64,000 bases of DNA from Plectrocnemia conspersa (GCA_009617715.1 VTFK01000452.1:62001-126000), one strand, 5' to 3'; positions 51,401 to 63,019 are shown, counted from the stretch's first letter. Numbers and translations are program-made. Notes: generated from the sequence alone by a model not told the origin.

Positions 51401-54400
51401 AAAAGAAAGTCAATAAGAAAATAGAAGTTCCTAAGCCCAACGTAATCGATTTGAGTCCAGATTCTGAATCCGACAAGCCAGATGTTGATAAGTTGGATGA
51501 AATTGAAATCTTAGACAAGTTAGATGCACCTCCACCGCCTACACCAGAACACTCGTGGATTTGCGAGTATTGCACATTTGTAAACGAACCGGGTGTAAGA
51601 GTGTGCGATGTGTGCTGCAAAACTCCTACGGCACCCCCCGTACCACCAGCCGTCACAGATCAATTGCCTCCCAAAGGTCGGAAGATATCTAGCGGCGAAA
51701 GCTGTGTTTACGAATACAGCGATGCTGAGAACTATAATAGACGTAAAAAGAACTCTGAGATTAAAACGGCACCAAGAGCCACAGTGGATTCAGACTCAAA
51801 CGACGAGTCTGTATCTTTTGTTAGCAAGAGAGGTAGGCTCAAAAAAATAACATTTTTGCCCGGTACCAAGTAGCATTTCTTCAAATTACCTCAGTAAGTC
51901 CACTTTTCCAAAGAATAACGGTGCTGCAGAACGCTGTTTCGATTTCAAAATGGATATGAACCATATCGAAGCAGCGTTCTACAAGCATCCAATATATGAC
52001 ATTTAGAATCAATATCAGATATGTCCATTTGCTTGGTTTTTATACATTCACGTATGAAGAAATTTAGAAAAAATCAACAACATCAAAACTAGTCTTTTGA
52101 AATAATAAATTAACTCTTTCTTTAAAAAACAGTTACATCAAATGCAGCAGCGTCCTGAAAAATTAGAACATATTTTAAATATTCAATATATTTTCCCTCA
52201 CCTTTATTACATACTTATAGATGGACGAATAAATTTTCTCTGCTTCATCTTTAATTTTCTCACAGCATAATTTTAATAAGGCACCTTCTTCTTTAAAATA
52301 TTCCATAAATACTCTATTGTATGAAGGTCTGATAACTGTGCAAACCAATCCAATACCGGCAACACCTTCGAGGCAAACCAACCATTAATCGTAGTAAGGA
52401 GCGTTGTCTTTTCAGAATCGGGTATTTTTAATTACTTTTATGTAATACTATGAACTTGGTCATATCAAATGAACATGATTTCTACACTTACTACTGGCAT
52501 GCAAACTCAGACCACAATTCTTTGATCCCATATTTGACTAAGTTATATTTATCTCTCAAATTCGATTAAATTTTGATTAACCCAATCTTCAAATGTCCAG
52601 TGTTGGTGCTACTAAGCCCATTTCAGCCTTATTTTTTTATTTTTTATAAATGTTATAGCTATGTAAAAGTTCCCAAACCTTCAATTCATATCAACATTTC
52701 AACAGTCAGTTTTGAAGAAATTTTTCAACGGTTTCTAATGCACTCTCTCTTATTGGACAGATGTCGGTCGTTTTCTTCTGGTTCCTGGTATGAAATTACA
52801 TAAGTTTATACAATATTCACTGTTTCGTTTTAACATATTTTAGATAGCGTGATGTACACAATTAATGCGTTTATTAATATTGCAAAACTTTCACATAAAT
52901 TGCGGTTTATTCCAACTTAAGAACCCTATTTCATAAATCAAAAATAATGAGAAACATAAATATTTAATAATGGGCAATGTTTATTTATTTCTACTCCAAA
53001 GTAAGTAAATGTGACATATAATATTGATTCTGGACGTTACATATGATCCTATTAATAATCTCCTTTATCAGCATACTTGAATATTTCAATGATATATCAG
53101 AAATTAAAACTCTATATGGACTTTTTTTCGTTTGAAATTTTAGTAGGTGGCAGTATAGCAAGTAAATTTTCCAAGACTCAAAACCAAACTAACAAAACTA
53201 ACGAAACTGCAGTAACGAACACGAATACAGAAAACGTGGCCAGGATCAGGACAGTTAAGAGAAAGAATCAGGCCGAGAAAAAATCTACTGGGTGCGGTCC
53301 TTCGCCTCCTAAAGAAATAGAACCAAAGAAGAACATTGAAATAGAGAAAGTAATTGAACCAAAGATGCAAATCGTAAGTGACAAAAAAGGGACGACTTCC
53401 ACGGGAACGTCTCCATTACCACAGAGCATATCTACTCAAGTGAGTCTAAAACTGTGTAATTAACATAATTATTATATGTATATAAAAAGGGTATAATATA
53501 ATTTTGATCTAACGAATATATTTTTAAAAATGTATTGCTTATTCTGTAGACGTATGATTTGATAGAGAATGTTAAGCAATCTGTAGAACACTTGAAAGCA
53601 GCCGAAAGCTTAAAAAACTACGATTCGAAAAGCTCGGACTCGGGAAAAGATAAGAAACAATCGCATAGGTTTTTCAAGAGATCTAACTCTCTAAGAGCTG
53701 GTAAGACTCAAATGGACAATGACAACAAACCTAGTTCGCAAAAAAGCGAAAGTCGCCTATCATATTCTAGCGATAGCCACGTGAGTAAATACAATATATC
53801 GATTCAAATCAAGCAATACTAAAACTAAACTGTTTAAAATATTTCAGAGCTTACCTCCTACGCCTCCAAGAGTAGAAAGCCCATCTCCTTATCCAAAATA
53901 TGAAGATTACAGCATGCAAGATAAGCATTTGGGACATTTGGGTCCGCTAAGGAGTAGATCAAATTCAGTGTTAGGTACTGGATATATGGGAGGTCAGGTT
54001 GTGGGATCCAATCCGCTATCTTACAGGAGCATTATGGATTTGCACAGAGCCGATTTGTATAGAGACGAGTCTTGGAGAACTCCATATATAGATCCGTACA
54101 TTATTCAAAATCAAAGGGTGAATCATTATTTTTAATATATGCTTAAAATTACTAACATATGCTATTTTAAGTGTGGTGATCAATATCAATGCAATCATGG
54201 ACCATTACATTAAGCTTAGCTTAGTACAGTTGTTTAAGTTTAATAATCAATGTGTATATTTTGTATTTTAACAGAATGATTATGTGGGATATAGAGGAGA
54301 TTCTCAACCACGCGATATCCCTCCGGATATGTTCCGAAGGAGAGAGAGCGACGTTATGAAATCGCAAGGAATGGAGCTCGTGAAGCTTTTGAGGGTGTGT

Positions 54401-57400
54401 TTATTTTATATATTAGCATAAAATAGAGTATAATCAATAGTGAGATTGAAAAAATACTAGTCATCTATCAAAATTCTCACACCCTAATACAATATATAAA
54501 TTTTGATATACATGAAAAAAAATATTAACTCATAATTTATAAACAATATACACCTACCATTAGCCACCCTGCATGCTACGGACTTTAAAGTGTTTTCAGA
54601 AACACTCCTTTAAAGTCCTTCAGAAACGCTTATTTTCCTCTGAGAGATGAGTTGGCTTGGTTTGTATTTTGGACTTGACCTAATGAATGTTCTAAAACTA
54701 TAATTTGTTTTAAAACTTTCATTAGGTCAGGTTGGCTTTGGTTAATTCATGTAGGTTAGGTTTGGGTTTGAACAGCAAAAGGACGTTTCGTAACTGTCAA
54801 ATTAAGTTACATAGACATTTTAGAGCAGCACATAATTTCGCTAGTGCCTATCAGTTAAATTTTATTTTTGCTAGTCGTAATACACTTACTATATCTATTG
54901 ATGGAAATTTATTTAAACTTCACTAGTGAAAATATAACTTCACTAAAATACACATTCACTGTAACATTTATACATCGCATGTATGTAAATATATTTTATT
55001 ACTGCGTATGGAAAAGTTGAAATCATATAATTTTAATAGTACGTGCCAAATATATTACATTTTCAACATTTTGGTTTTGATAAATAGTTAATGGTATTAT
55101 ATTTCTAACTTATTAGTTAAGCGAGAGCCGTAAATAAGTAATTTTCGGGAGTTACAACAATTAAGCACCCATATTATTGTAATGCTCATAAGTGCTTATT
55201 TTTTTAATATATAGGAAGCTGAGTTAAACAACTTCTCTCCGGAAGAACTTCAAATTGCAATGACTAGTTCAGGCTCTCAGAATCCAATCGATTGGTTGAA
55301 AGAGAATTGGTCCAATATGGTAGAAACTGTATACACAGTAGCTACCAATTATGGACGCGAAACTAAAGAAAATACTGTCGGTACAATATCTCAGCGTGAA
55401 GCTAGAGAGGCTCTGAAGAAACACAAGGGTAGTGTGTGGAAAGCCGTCACTGAGTGCGTTGAGCAACGTCAGAAAAAGGTAGTTTATTATTTATCAATTT
55501 TGCTCTTGTTTCATATGTATAAGCATATGTATTAAATTATCTAATCGTTTCAGTTCAAAGAGTTAGAATCTCGTGGTAAGTTCACCAGAGAGGACATATT
55601 GACTTGCTTGACGGCCCACCACGGCGACTTAGAAGCGGCTTTCTTAGAACTGAGCAAAACTCAGCTAAAGCCGTTCTTGATGAGGATTTGGGGTCCTCCG
55701 TCTGGTGCTGAAAATGAAAGTGGCAATATGAGCAATTTGCTCAAAGTTAAGGGCGAACCTGGTGCTTCGTCGGCTAGCGGTGGCAAGAGAGAGGATTGTA
55801 AGTATCACAGTCTTTATGCCTAACTTAACCTGTTTCGACTGAAAAACTGTTGTTTTAACCCTTTCTGCATGCACAATGAAACTTCATCTCTATCCATCGT
55901 TTCTGGAAGTAAAACCAAAATGATAATTGCAGGAAAGCATGACACGGTTCACAAACACAAGGATGTGTATCTATAGGGAGAGATATGACTTGTCACACAT
56001 GGAATTGTAAATTTTGCATGATGTAAAAGTCGTTGAAGCTTGAAAGTTTCACTTTGAAGAGAGAAGAATCAAAATAAACGATAGTAGTGGGGAAAATACT
56101 TTGTGAGAAGAACGATGGATAGAGGTTTTCTGTATCTCAAATACCAAACTGCATTTAAGTTTAGCTCGTATTTATATTTTTGTTGAGTTTTATTATTTAT
56201 TAGTTATTTTACTATTTTATTTGTATTTTATATTATCATAGTTTAACTTGCTTTTTTTTGATTTGTTATTTATATTTTACTTGTTAATGTTAATATGAGA
56301 ATATGTATAATTCGGGAGAATCTAAACCATTTTTTTTTCTTAAAATTCATAAGGAAATTTACTTACTCTAAGTAGTCTGGGACTAAAGTACTCTTTAAAT
56401 TTTTAATCACATATAATATTTGTATATAATCTAACCCTGCTATATAGGCATAAACGAAGAGACTTATGTATATAAAAAAATCGTGTTATACATACACTTT
56501 ATTGAAAAAAATATTTTTTTAACAATTTCCTTAAAAATGTTGCCTTACATTTTGCCACTACTCTACACACGATCTAATCTTTAAATAAAGAGTATGCTTA
56601 TACCTTATAATTTTATTTTACTTTAACTTCAGTTTTCGTCTTTTTTGGATAAGACACTTTTCAAAAGCATAATATTGTTTTTGCTGTACTTTTTTTTTGA
56701 ATTTTTTGAATTGAGTAATTTAAATTACAATGTACAACAATGTTACACCTTTTTGCTACAAAGATAAACTAGACTTACATGTAAATTACATGATGATTTC
56801 AGTTGTAGTTCTGTCCCAAAAAATATCTGGTTTCATAGATAGCAATAATTTTACATTATTGTATATCTACTTTTATGATTTATTATACACTATATCGATT
56901 TATTATGATCGTAGTCATGTATATTATCCATTGTTGTTATAAGTTTATGCTTATGTGCTATTTTTGTTAATTGAATAATTTTATACTACTACTTGTGATG
57001 CGTATCTATATGCAATATTTCGCTGTGATCCCACTTCATGTATTTTTTTCTTTCAATAATCTGACATTAGTGTAAAGCCATGCATTTAATTTATTAAATA
57101 TTTTATGGCTGATGTATTTTTTGTACTATAAAATCCATGATAACAATAAAAACAATACGTGTAAGAAAAAACCTAATGAAAGACTATAAAATAAGCTTAT
57201 AATTTTACAAAAAAAGAAACTAGTTGAGTTCCAGCGAAGTAATGCATTTAGTATTTTGTATGCAAAACTCAAAATGATTTTGATTTTAAAATTCATCATA
57301 CGAATCCCTAATAAACAATAGAAGTCCCCCGTTGCCGCTCCACCTCGGTGCTGTCAGTGTGGCTCCAGTGTAATAAACTGTATAAACGATAAACGTTTAC

Positions 57401-60400
57401 ATTAAATACAGCTTTTTTTTTTTGCTCGAGTCATTTATTATGCCTTTTTTTACACCTACATATTCTATTGTGAATTATTTTGAGAAATATTTTAATCTTA
57501 TTGTTATATATTCTTGACTCTTTTTCATTTGGCTTTTTAATCAGAGTAATGAAGGTGGATTTAAATCAGACATTTGGTATCGAACCAATCCTACATATCT
57601 CATTAAAAAATTCTATGGCAGAGTTAATTTTACCGTCTTCTAACAGTTTCTCCAGTTCGATATATATACATCATCAGACCTAATTTCATAGCACACAAAA
57701 CTTCTTCTTTCGTGATTGTTGGTTATTTATTGATATTTTCATTATCTCTTTAATGTATTTTTTCCACCGTTATAGTCCATATTCTATATACACAATAATT
57801 TTGCTATTTTTACCTTTAAATACAGGGGACTTTTGTAATTTCTAGTTTCTTCGATTTTTTCTGCACCATTTAAGACGTTGTGTTTGTTTTGAAAATCTTT
57901 TTTCATTGGTCATATATTAACTTTTATTTTATTTTCTAATTTTATTCTTAATTAACATATGGATCTCTTTATATTTAACGTAGCACTATTAGTGGTGTCA
58001 AGTTCTATAGTCGATAAAGTCTCAGAGTGTACTTTCAGCAGCATCTTGAATTTGTTACTCTGTAAGGAATTTGATGTGGCAATATTTCATGGCTCAACTC
58101 TTTCAAACGTTGATTTGTGCGGAAACCATACGTCGCAATTTTTGGTGCATTTCGTTTGTTTTGCTAGGATTCAAAAAAGTAGTGAATTAGTAATATAAAT
58201 GTAAAAAACGTAAATTAAATGTAGTGAATTATAATAAACGCATACCAATAAACAGTCGCCATATTTTTTGTACTTTTTCTATTGCTAAAAAGAAACAGAA
58301 CATACTTTGCAACAATTTTTTTTATTAAGTTCGTGCGGCACCCATGTGCCAAGACTTTTTAAATTTACTATTTCAAGTGGTCCAAAATTTTGGAATTACT
58401 AACATCTAACTTTTTGTAAGCTCGGTTGGTCGTTACCATTTAGAGAATAACTTTACGTTCCTTTTCAGTAACCTTACCAAAAGCATTCGTTTTGTTTACA
58501 AGTAGTTTTCTTTTTACAACTATTTTATTTCCCCCCTTGTTTTGCACTCATACAAAAAAAGTGCTCTTATTTCCTTATTTTCAAAATATAAAATAAAAGT
58601 TCAAATTTAAAAAAACTGCAATTATTTTCCTAACAATCAAATATATCTGACAGAACTCCGCCAAGTCACCTGGCAGATTGACTCAGTGTTTCGTTATGTA
58701 CTTTTACCCCACTCTGTTAGTATTCGTTAGCAAAATAGAGAAGTTTACTTGTAGGTTACTCCCCTTCTTACTTTTGTACTGACTGCATAACCGAGAAAAT
58801 ATTATTGCTTAATTTCCAAAGACTCCTCCAATACTCCAGAATTATAAATGTTCTTAAAAAAATAATGGAAAAATGATATAGTAATTATATAGATTAAAAA
58901 CACTATACACAGTTTGTTTTTTGTTTTTATTGCTTTAAATCTCCTTTTTTATTATTTTATTGGATACATAAGTACATACTTAATTATAATGTAATAAAAA
59001 TTAAATCACATATTTTTGTTAAGTAAAAAAGTCACTTTATTTTTGTTTAAAACTATTGATAATTGTATCCTTTAAATTAGTTTTCCAAAGTTGAAGACCT
59101 GACTACATAATTTTGTTGGATTAAATGTTTCAGTGGGGTTGTCGGGCTCTTTGAACGATTATATTAGAACGCACGCTGACGAGGCAACGTTAAATAACGA
59201 AGCAATGTTAGAAGCAAATAGACTGGTAAGTTCAATAAAAAACATTGACGACCTAACCGAAATTTATAAATTGGCAACCCCGTCCTCTCTCGCATACAAT
59301 TCGGTTAACGTAAACGATATCGATAGCCCAGACAAAGATTTGTCCACCATAAATCTCTTGAATGACCTGCGTGATATGATCCAACAAGTCGATTCGAAAA
59401 ACAAAGACAACATATTGAAAGACATTGGAAATATAATGAAAAACGATAACAAAAAAGCTATTGCTTTACAGAAAGCAAAAGAAATAATTCTATCCCACGA
59501 AATTGAAGACGAATATACAATAAACGATGATTATGCTTCCGATATAGAAGGACCTACTGTTCCATACGTGGCTACGTTTTATCCAGAAACAAGAATTACA
59601 ACTATAGAGACCACCTCACAAAATATTCGCGAAAATGTTTCCACAATAGATGTTAAATATTTAGAAAATAATGAAGAGCAGAAATCTAACAATGAAGAAG
59701 AGTTCCACGATGCAGTTACGGAGCACACATCTGAATCAGATGATTCAGAAACAGAAGAAACGGAGACCGAATCTGAGGAAGAACCAGAAGCAATCATTAA
59801 AGATAAACCTCAAAATATTCCGATATTGAATGATCATTTAAGTAATAATATAGAATTTATAGATTCGCAAGAAAATGTCCTTGAAGATATACCAACCTCC
59901 ATGTTAACTATAGAACCAAGCATAGCTACTGTATCAACCAGTATTAATTCTTTATTGTTAGCAAATAAAGACGTTAAAGTAATTAATATAGAAGTTAAAG
60001 ATGCATCTCCTAAGCATATTGAGGTATCTCAGTCCAAACCCAAAATAAATGAAATAATAGAAGTCAAAGATGAAATAATTAATACAATACCACAATCAGC
60101 TCCTAAAATAAATAGAGTAATAGAAGTCACAGATGAACATATTAATACAATACAACAATCAAATAATATAATTAATAGAGTAATAGAAGTTAAAGATGAA
60201 GTTATTAATACAATACCACAGTCTGATCTTGAAATAAATAGAGAAGTCGAAGACCAAAATTTACATATTAATCAATCAGATAATCAAGTAAATGTAATAG
60301 AAGAAGTTAAAGATGAAAGCAAGTCAGTATTGAATCAAAACGACTCCAAAAAACCACAGCATCTTGTAGATATTGTGGAAGACACACAACGTTTAATTCA

Positions 60401-63019
60401 TCTGATGAGAGATGAGATCAAATCTGATATTGCTACATACATTTCGGATTCAACCGATGAAGAATCCGATGGATATGACGCTTCAGATTCATCTGCTATG
60501 CCGGCTTCGAGTACTCAAGACTTTAGTCAAAATGAAGAATATTTTTCGGAAGGTGATTCTGAAGTTGACGATGAAGAACTAGATGAAGAAGAGGAAGTGG
60601 AGGAGGAAGAAGAAGAAGATGATGATGAGGAAATAGATGAAGAAGAAGAATCTATTGATGAAACTAATGTTTTCAATGAAGGTGATAAAAAGATAGATGA
60701 TGTTAACAATAATGTAGATAAGATGATAGAGAGTGGTATTGAAAGTAAAACTGCTATTATTGAGGTTGTTTTAAATGAAGCACCAGAAGTCATAGAACCT
60801 AATTTGAACATTTTTGAAGAGTTGGTTCAAAATCTTCAGTTACAGATCGATTCTTTAGACAATAGATATAGTTTCAATGAAACTGTCGCTGTATCAGTGA
60901 TCGAGACTCCGAGAGAGATTTTAACTAATGGCGATATTGTAATCAACGATGTCCAAAGTGAACTTTTAAATTCCGTCCAAGATGAAGCTGTGATAATCGA
61001 TCATGTAGAAACGGTTATTGAAACTGTAAACACTGAGAAAGAACCTGATATAGTTGAGATGATTCCAGTTCAAGAAGAATTGCAAGTTACTGAAAATTTG
61101 ATGGAACCTACTGTTGATGTCGTTATACGATTACCACTGAATGATAAAAATGAAAATCATGCTCCTGTTGATAGCACCAATCTACTTCTTGAGAGCAAAG
61201 TAGATTCTTTGACTGTTCAAGAATCTCCTAACTATGAAAACACTACTAATGTTGTAATCGTTGATGAAACAACGGCTACTTCTTCGAACACTGTAAATAT
61301 GACAATAAATTCAACTGATACAAATAAAAATAAAAAAGCCACAAAATCATTCGTTTCGCAAATACCTAAACTAGACAAATCCATCAAAGCAGACGCTAAA
61401 ATCGGGCCCAAATTAGGCAAGAAACCTGAAATTACACCAGCTAAAGCAGCACCTTTCAGCGCTTTTCAAAGTGGCAACGTTAAAAAATTACAAGAAGGCC
61501 TTTTTAACAAGGTCAACATAACGATAACCAAACCTCCTGAAAAACCACCGAGAATCCCAGTCCCAGTAGCATCCAAGTTGAACCCAAAACAAACTCCTAA
61601 AACAGAGGGTGAAAGTAACAAACCGAACCAAATCAAAGAAAAGTCCGGAAAGTTGAAGCCGTACTTTGTCGAGACTTGTTTGAGCGACGACTATTTCACC
61701 GAAAGCGACAACGAAGGGAAACACAACAAGCACAAAGTTGTCTCGAAGCCTGTAAGTGTCACTAAGTCAGATAGTGAAAACATTATCCGTGAACCGTTGG
61801 TATTAGATGAAAAAGTAATTGTTTTTGACACTGTAGCGTTCCAAGAAGATACGCCCGAGGTCAGTTCATAAGATAAAATACCTCCCAGTTTTACCTTTTC
61901 AAGTAATAAGACAGTTTATTTATTCATCAGCGTCAGATCAGGATGCTGCTGGCCGAATCCATTGTGCCATCTTGGGAGCAGGCTGAAGTGGCTATAGCAC
62001 TTTACCAAATGAACTACGACGAGCAGACAGCCTTGGAAACAGCCAACGAATGCACAACTTTAGAAGCAGCACTGGCCTACTTGCAACAAGAATGTGAACT
62101 ATGTACTGGAAAATATCCAATGAAAAACGTAAGTCAATAATCAATTTAAACATGGTTTATCAACAGGTGATGTAACCGAATCAGGTATTAAAAATAAGCA
62201 TGTGTGTATGACATGTAGAATCAATATCATAGCACAGCTATTCGACTTTTTTACCAACCCTCGGATAGTGTTTATCTATTTTCATTTGGGTAGTCACAAT
62301 TGGTCGAAGCACTTACTTTTTTATTTAATATTATTGAATTTACTATATTCCAGATGGTATCGATGTTAAAATGTACTCATCGTTGCTGCAAAGAATGCTC
62401 CAAGAACTACTTCACCATTCAAGTGACCGACCGAAGTATATTTGATTGCACGTGTCCTTTCTGCAAGAGTCCAGAGTTGGAACATCAACATGAAGATGAT
62501 GTATTAGAATACTTCTCTAATTTAGACATTCTTTTAAAGTCAATATTGGAGGAGAACGTTCATGAGCTATTCCAAAGGAAGCTGCGCGACAGGACCTTGA
62601 TGCAAGATCCCAACTTTAAGTGGTGTGTCGAGGTTAGTACATGTCCAAAACATCGCCACCTCAACTGTAACTTAACTATAACCATATCCTATTAATGTAA
62701 TTTTAGTGTTCATCCGGATTCATAGCAAACCCTAGACAAAAAAGATTAGTGTGCCCAGATTGCCGATCCATCACGTGTGCTCTGTGTAGAAAACCAGTAA
62801 GTTTTGTAAATCGAAATACTGGTATGACTTGAAAAGATTGAATAGATAAATTGATTATGTTTTACAGTGGGAACCTCAACACGAAGGTATAACATGCGAA
62901 AAGTTTGCAGAGTGGAAGGAGGGAAACAATCCAGACATTCAAATAGCTGGAGTCAAGAAGCATTTGGACGATCATGGGATTGATTGTCCTAAATGCCGTT
63001 TCAGATTTGCTCTATCGAG
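42447..63019 (+). CDS. LUBEL: Linear-ubiquitin E3 ligase LUBEL (HOIP/RNF31 orthologue), 20 exons, runs off right edge
   Basis: RBR-type ubiquitin ligase that assembles Met1-linked ubiquitin chains; in Drosophila it acts in IMD/NF-kB signalling and stress responses (family knowledge). Exons: 42447-42452, 45569-45649, 46198-46375, 47974-48122, 48275-48367, 49183-49330, 49390-49556, 49619-50111, 51104-51832, 53144-53439, 53550-53780, 53848-54117, 54275-54394, 55215-55478, 55554-55797, 59134-61859, 61931-62128, 62354-62632, 62707-62796, 62868-63019. Every junction is GT-AG and in phase: 2304 codons plus two bases. Order of parts: Pro-rich N-terminus, B-box (~95-135), Gln/Met-rich region, NZF (~590-612), Ser/Lys-rich linker, UBA-like helices (~988-1156), acidic region (1156-2065), UBA-like segment, RING1 and IBR (from ~2120). 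RING2 starts at [13 protein letters not shown] and is cut off, so the catalytic Cys is outside. Fly LUBEL is about 2900 aa as I recall, so the size fits. Confidence 0.94.
42453..45568. other. LUBEL intron 1: no gene, one SINE head
   Basis: Non-coding 3.1-kb intron. Apart from the tRNA-like piece at 42874-42935, nothing is recognised. A 97-codon minus-strand frame at 43561-43854 is a chance frame. Confidence 0.55.
42874..42935 (+). repeat. tRNA-derived SINE head (tentative)
   Basis: TAGCGTATAGGTAGAATGC resembles a pol III A box followed by the usual SINE context, and GTTCGAC about 35 bp later resembles a decayed B box. The spacing fits a tRNA-like promoter, but the sequence does not fold as an intact tRNA, so it is not a tRNA gene. 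Confidence 0.4.
45569..46375 (+). CDS. LUBEL: LUBEL exons 2 and 3, Pro-rich N-terminus
   Basis: Exon 2 (45569-45649) encodes a short basic-hydrophobic segment ending MPQWM. Exon 3 (46198-46375) is Pro/Ser-rich and includes [13 protein letters not shown], a short acidic-aromatic motif that may be a docking site. It then ends in phase 1. Intervening sequence 45650-46197 is intron with nothing recognised. Confidence 0.88.
47974..48122 (+). CDS. LUBEL: LUBEL exon 4, B-box zinc finger
   Basis: Encodes [20 protein letters not shown] then [18 protein letters not shown], with the Cys/His spacing of a B-box (CxxC...CxxC...CxxC...HxxHP). B-boxes occur in insect LUBEL and in a related position in the vertebrate protein. 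They usually mediate protein contacts. The 1.6-kb intron before it (46376-47973) holds nothing recognised. Confidence 0.92.
48275..50111 (+). CDS. LUBEL: LUBEL exons 5-8, Pro/Gln/Met-rich region
   Basis: Exons 48275-48367, 49183-49330, 49390-49556 and 49619-50111. They encode PPLPPKG and PVPPPRRNK Pro-rich motifs (possible SH3 or WW ligands), a basic helix [17 protein letters not shown], and a Gln/Met/Asn-rich segment ending in a Trp/Met/His-rich run ([17 protein letters not shown]). Low-complexity and probably disordered. All phases agree. Confidence 0.85.
50311..50395. repeat. Perfect 37-bp inverted repeat (hairpin) in LUBEL intron 8
   Basis: The arm 50311-50347 (starts ATACATACATACATGAAATC, ends CTTGTCTGC) is repeated in exact inverse at 50359-50395. 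The loop is 11 nt. Perfection over 37 bp implies a recent origin or selection. Confidence 0.93.
50425..50471. repeat. 23-bp inverted repeat with one mismatch
   Basis: CTTAAAACCGCCATAAACTA... and its inverse (50449-50471) are separated by one base. The first 11 bases (CTTAAAACCGC) also occur at 50401, at the foot of the neighbouring hairpin. It may be a palindromic MITE remnant. Confidence 0.88.
51104..51832 (+). CDS. LUBEL: LUBEL exon 9, NZF zinc finger
   Basis: A 729-nt exon. The first part is Ser/Arg/Lys-rich ([10 protein letters not shown]), followed by an acidic stretch ([14 protein letters not shown]) and Pro-rich PPPPTPEHS. The NZF/RanBP2-type finger [20 protein letters not shown] lies at residues ~590-609. 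In HOIP, NZF fingers bind ubiquitin and NEMO. The donor is taken at GAGAG|GTAGGC (51832), because it alone joins in phase to exon 10. Without it the frame would stop at 51873. Confidence 0.9.
51923..51985 (+). ncRNA. Pre-miRNA-like hairpin in LUBEL intron 9
   Basis: GCTGCAGAACGCTGTTTCGAT (51923-51943) pairs with ATCGAAGCAGCGTTCTACAAGC (51964-51985) with few mismatches around a 20-nt loop. Stem length (about 21 bp with bulges) and loop size are those of microRNA precursors, and it lies on the host gene's sense strand. It matches no microRNA that I recognise, so a chance or MITE-derived fold-back is equally possible. Confidence 0.4.
51986..53143. other. LUBEL intron 9, remainder
   Basis: Non-coding. 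Short frames on both strands are unrecognised. Contains two copies of a short recurring intronic motif (51996 and, inverted, 53020) described in the findings. Confidence 0.5.
53144..54394 (+). CDS. LUBEL: LUBEL exons 10-13, linker region
   Basis: Exons 53144-53439, 53550-53780, 53848-54117 and 54275-54394. Lys/Thr/Ser-rich sequence with a basic run ([12 protein letters not shown]) and a Tyr/Asp/Arg-rich part ([20 protein letters not shown]). Exon 13 ends in a helix ([20 protein letters not shown]) that leads into the UBA region. No domain recognised. Phases are all consistent. Confidence 0.85.
54590..55075 (-). repeat. REP-A copy 4, in LUBEL intron 13, antisense to the gene
   Basis: On the minus strand it shows the same order as the other copies: CCATACG block, TTTTCACTAGTGAA dyad, TGCTGTTCAAACCCAAAC block, TAGAACATTCATTAGGTCAA block, AAATACAAACCAAGCCAACT, and a CTCTCAGAGGAAAATAAGCG block. 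It stops before the central dyad. A small hairpin (GGACTTTAAAGTGTTT / AAACACTCCTTTAAAGTCC) marks the truncated end. Confidence 0.78.
55215..55797 (+). CDS. LUBEL: LUBEL exons 14-15, UBA-like helical region
   Basis: Exons 55215-55478 and 55554-55797, residues ~988-1156. Sequence such as [50 protein letters not shown] and [20 protein letters not shown] shows repeated UBA-type signatures (an ALxxHxGD-like turn plus a following helix). In HOIP the corresponding UBA binds the UBL of partner subunits. The gene ends this block in phase 1, which joins only with the acidic exon. Confidence 0.9.
55798..57479. other. LUBEL intron 15, left part
   Basis: AT-rich and non-coding. Nothing recognised. Confidence 0.55.
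57480..57800 (-). mobile_element. LINE reverse-transcriptase fragment in LUBEL intron 15, antisense
   Basis: The minus strand reads [41 protein letters not shown] (about 57660-57535), preceded by a decayed YIKEIM and SRKKKF stretch. This matches the well-known N-terminal RT block of non-LTR retrotransposons, in which ELLK.L.....L..LFN.I...G.IP..W..S..I.L.KK is conserved. Stops and a missing GPD motif show that it is dead. The clade is not certain (RTE-like or related). Confidence 0.6.
57801..59133. other. LUBEL intron 15, right part
   Basis: Non-coding. The segment next to the LINE fragment (57,800-58,200) may be more of the same element but is too decayed to read. The remainder shows nothing. 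Confidence 0.45.
59134..61859 (+). CDS. LUBEL: LUBEL exon 16, long acidic low-complexity exon
   Basis: A 2726-nt exon that is open throughout, with acceptor TTTCAG before it and donor GAG|GTCAGT after it. It encodes about 908 residues of Asp/Glu/Asn/Ile/Val-rich, probably disordered sequence. Features: an acidic run around 60570-60660, three in-register 21-residue repeats at 60048-60236, and a Lys/Pro-rich end ([13 protein letters not shown]) with [21 protein letters not shown] long disordered spacer before the RBR is also present in fly LUBEL. It contains no domain that I recognise. Confidence 0.92.
60048..60236 (+). repeat. LUBEL: Three 63-bp tandem repeats in LUBEL exon 16
   Basis: Units start at 60048, 60111 and 60174 and encode [17 protein letters not shown]..., [17 protein letters not shown]... 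and [17 protein letters not shown]..., each 21 residues. A fourth, decayed unit follows ([14 protein letters not shown]). Recent expansion by unequal exchange or slippage is likely. Confidence 0.9.
61931..63019 (+). CDS. LUBEL: LUBEL exons 17-20, RING1 and IBR of the RBR module (RING2 cut off)
   Basis: Exon 17 (61931-62128): [20 protein letters not shown]... and [18 protein letters not shown], a UBA-like helical lead into the first RING1 cysteines. Exon 18 (62354-62632): [20 protein letters not shown] and DCTCPFC complete RING1. Exons 19-20 (62707-62796, 62868-63019) give the IBR: CSSGF...[14 protein letters not shown] then [23 protein letters not shown] opens RING2. The donor at 63019 leaves two bases of a codon, so another exon must follow outside. 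Zinc-ligand spacing is intact throughout. Confidence 0.95.

Noticed and set aside
51833..51873. In-frame stop after LUBEL exon 9 as the end of a shorter protein
   Set aside because: A donor at 51832 joins in phase to exon 10 and the downstream exons carry the expected UBA and RBR domains. An intron-retained short isoform remains possible.
59579..60811. Minus-strand Ser-rich frames opposite LUBEL exon 16
   Set aside because: They are the complement of Glu/Asp codons and simply mirror the acidic exon.
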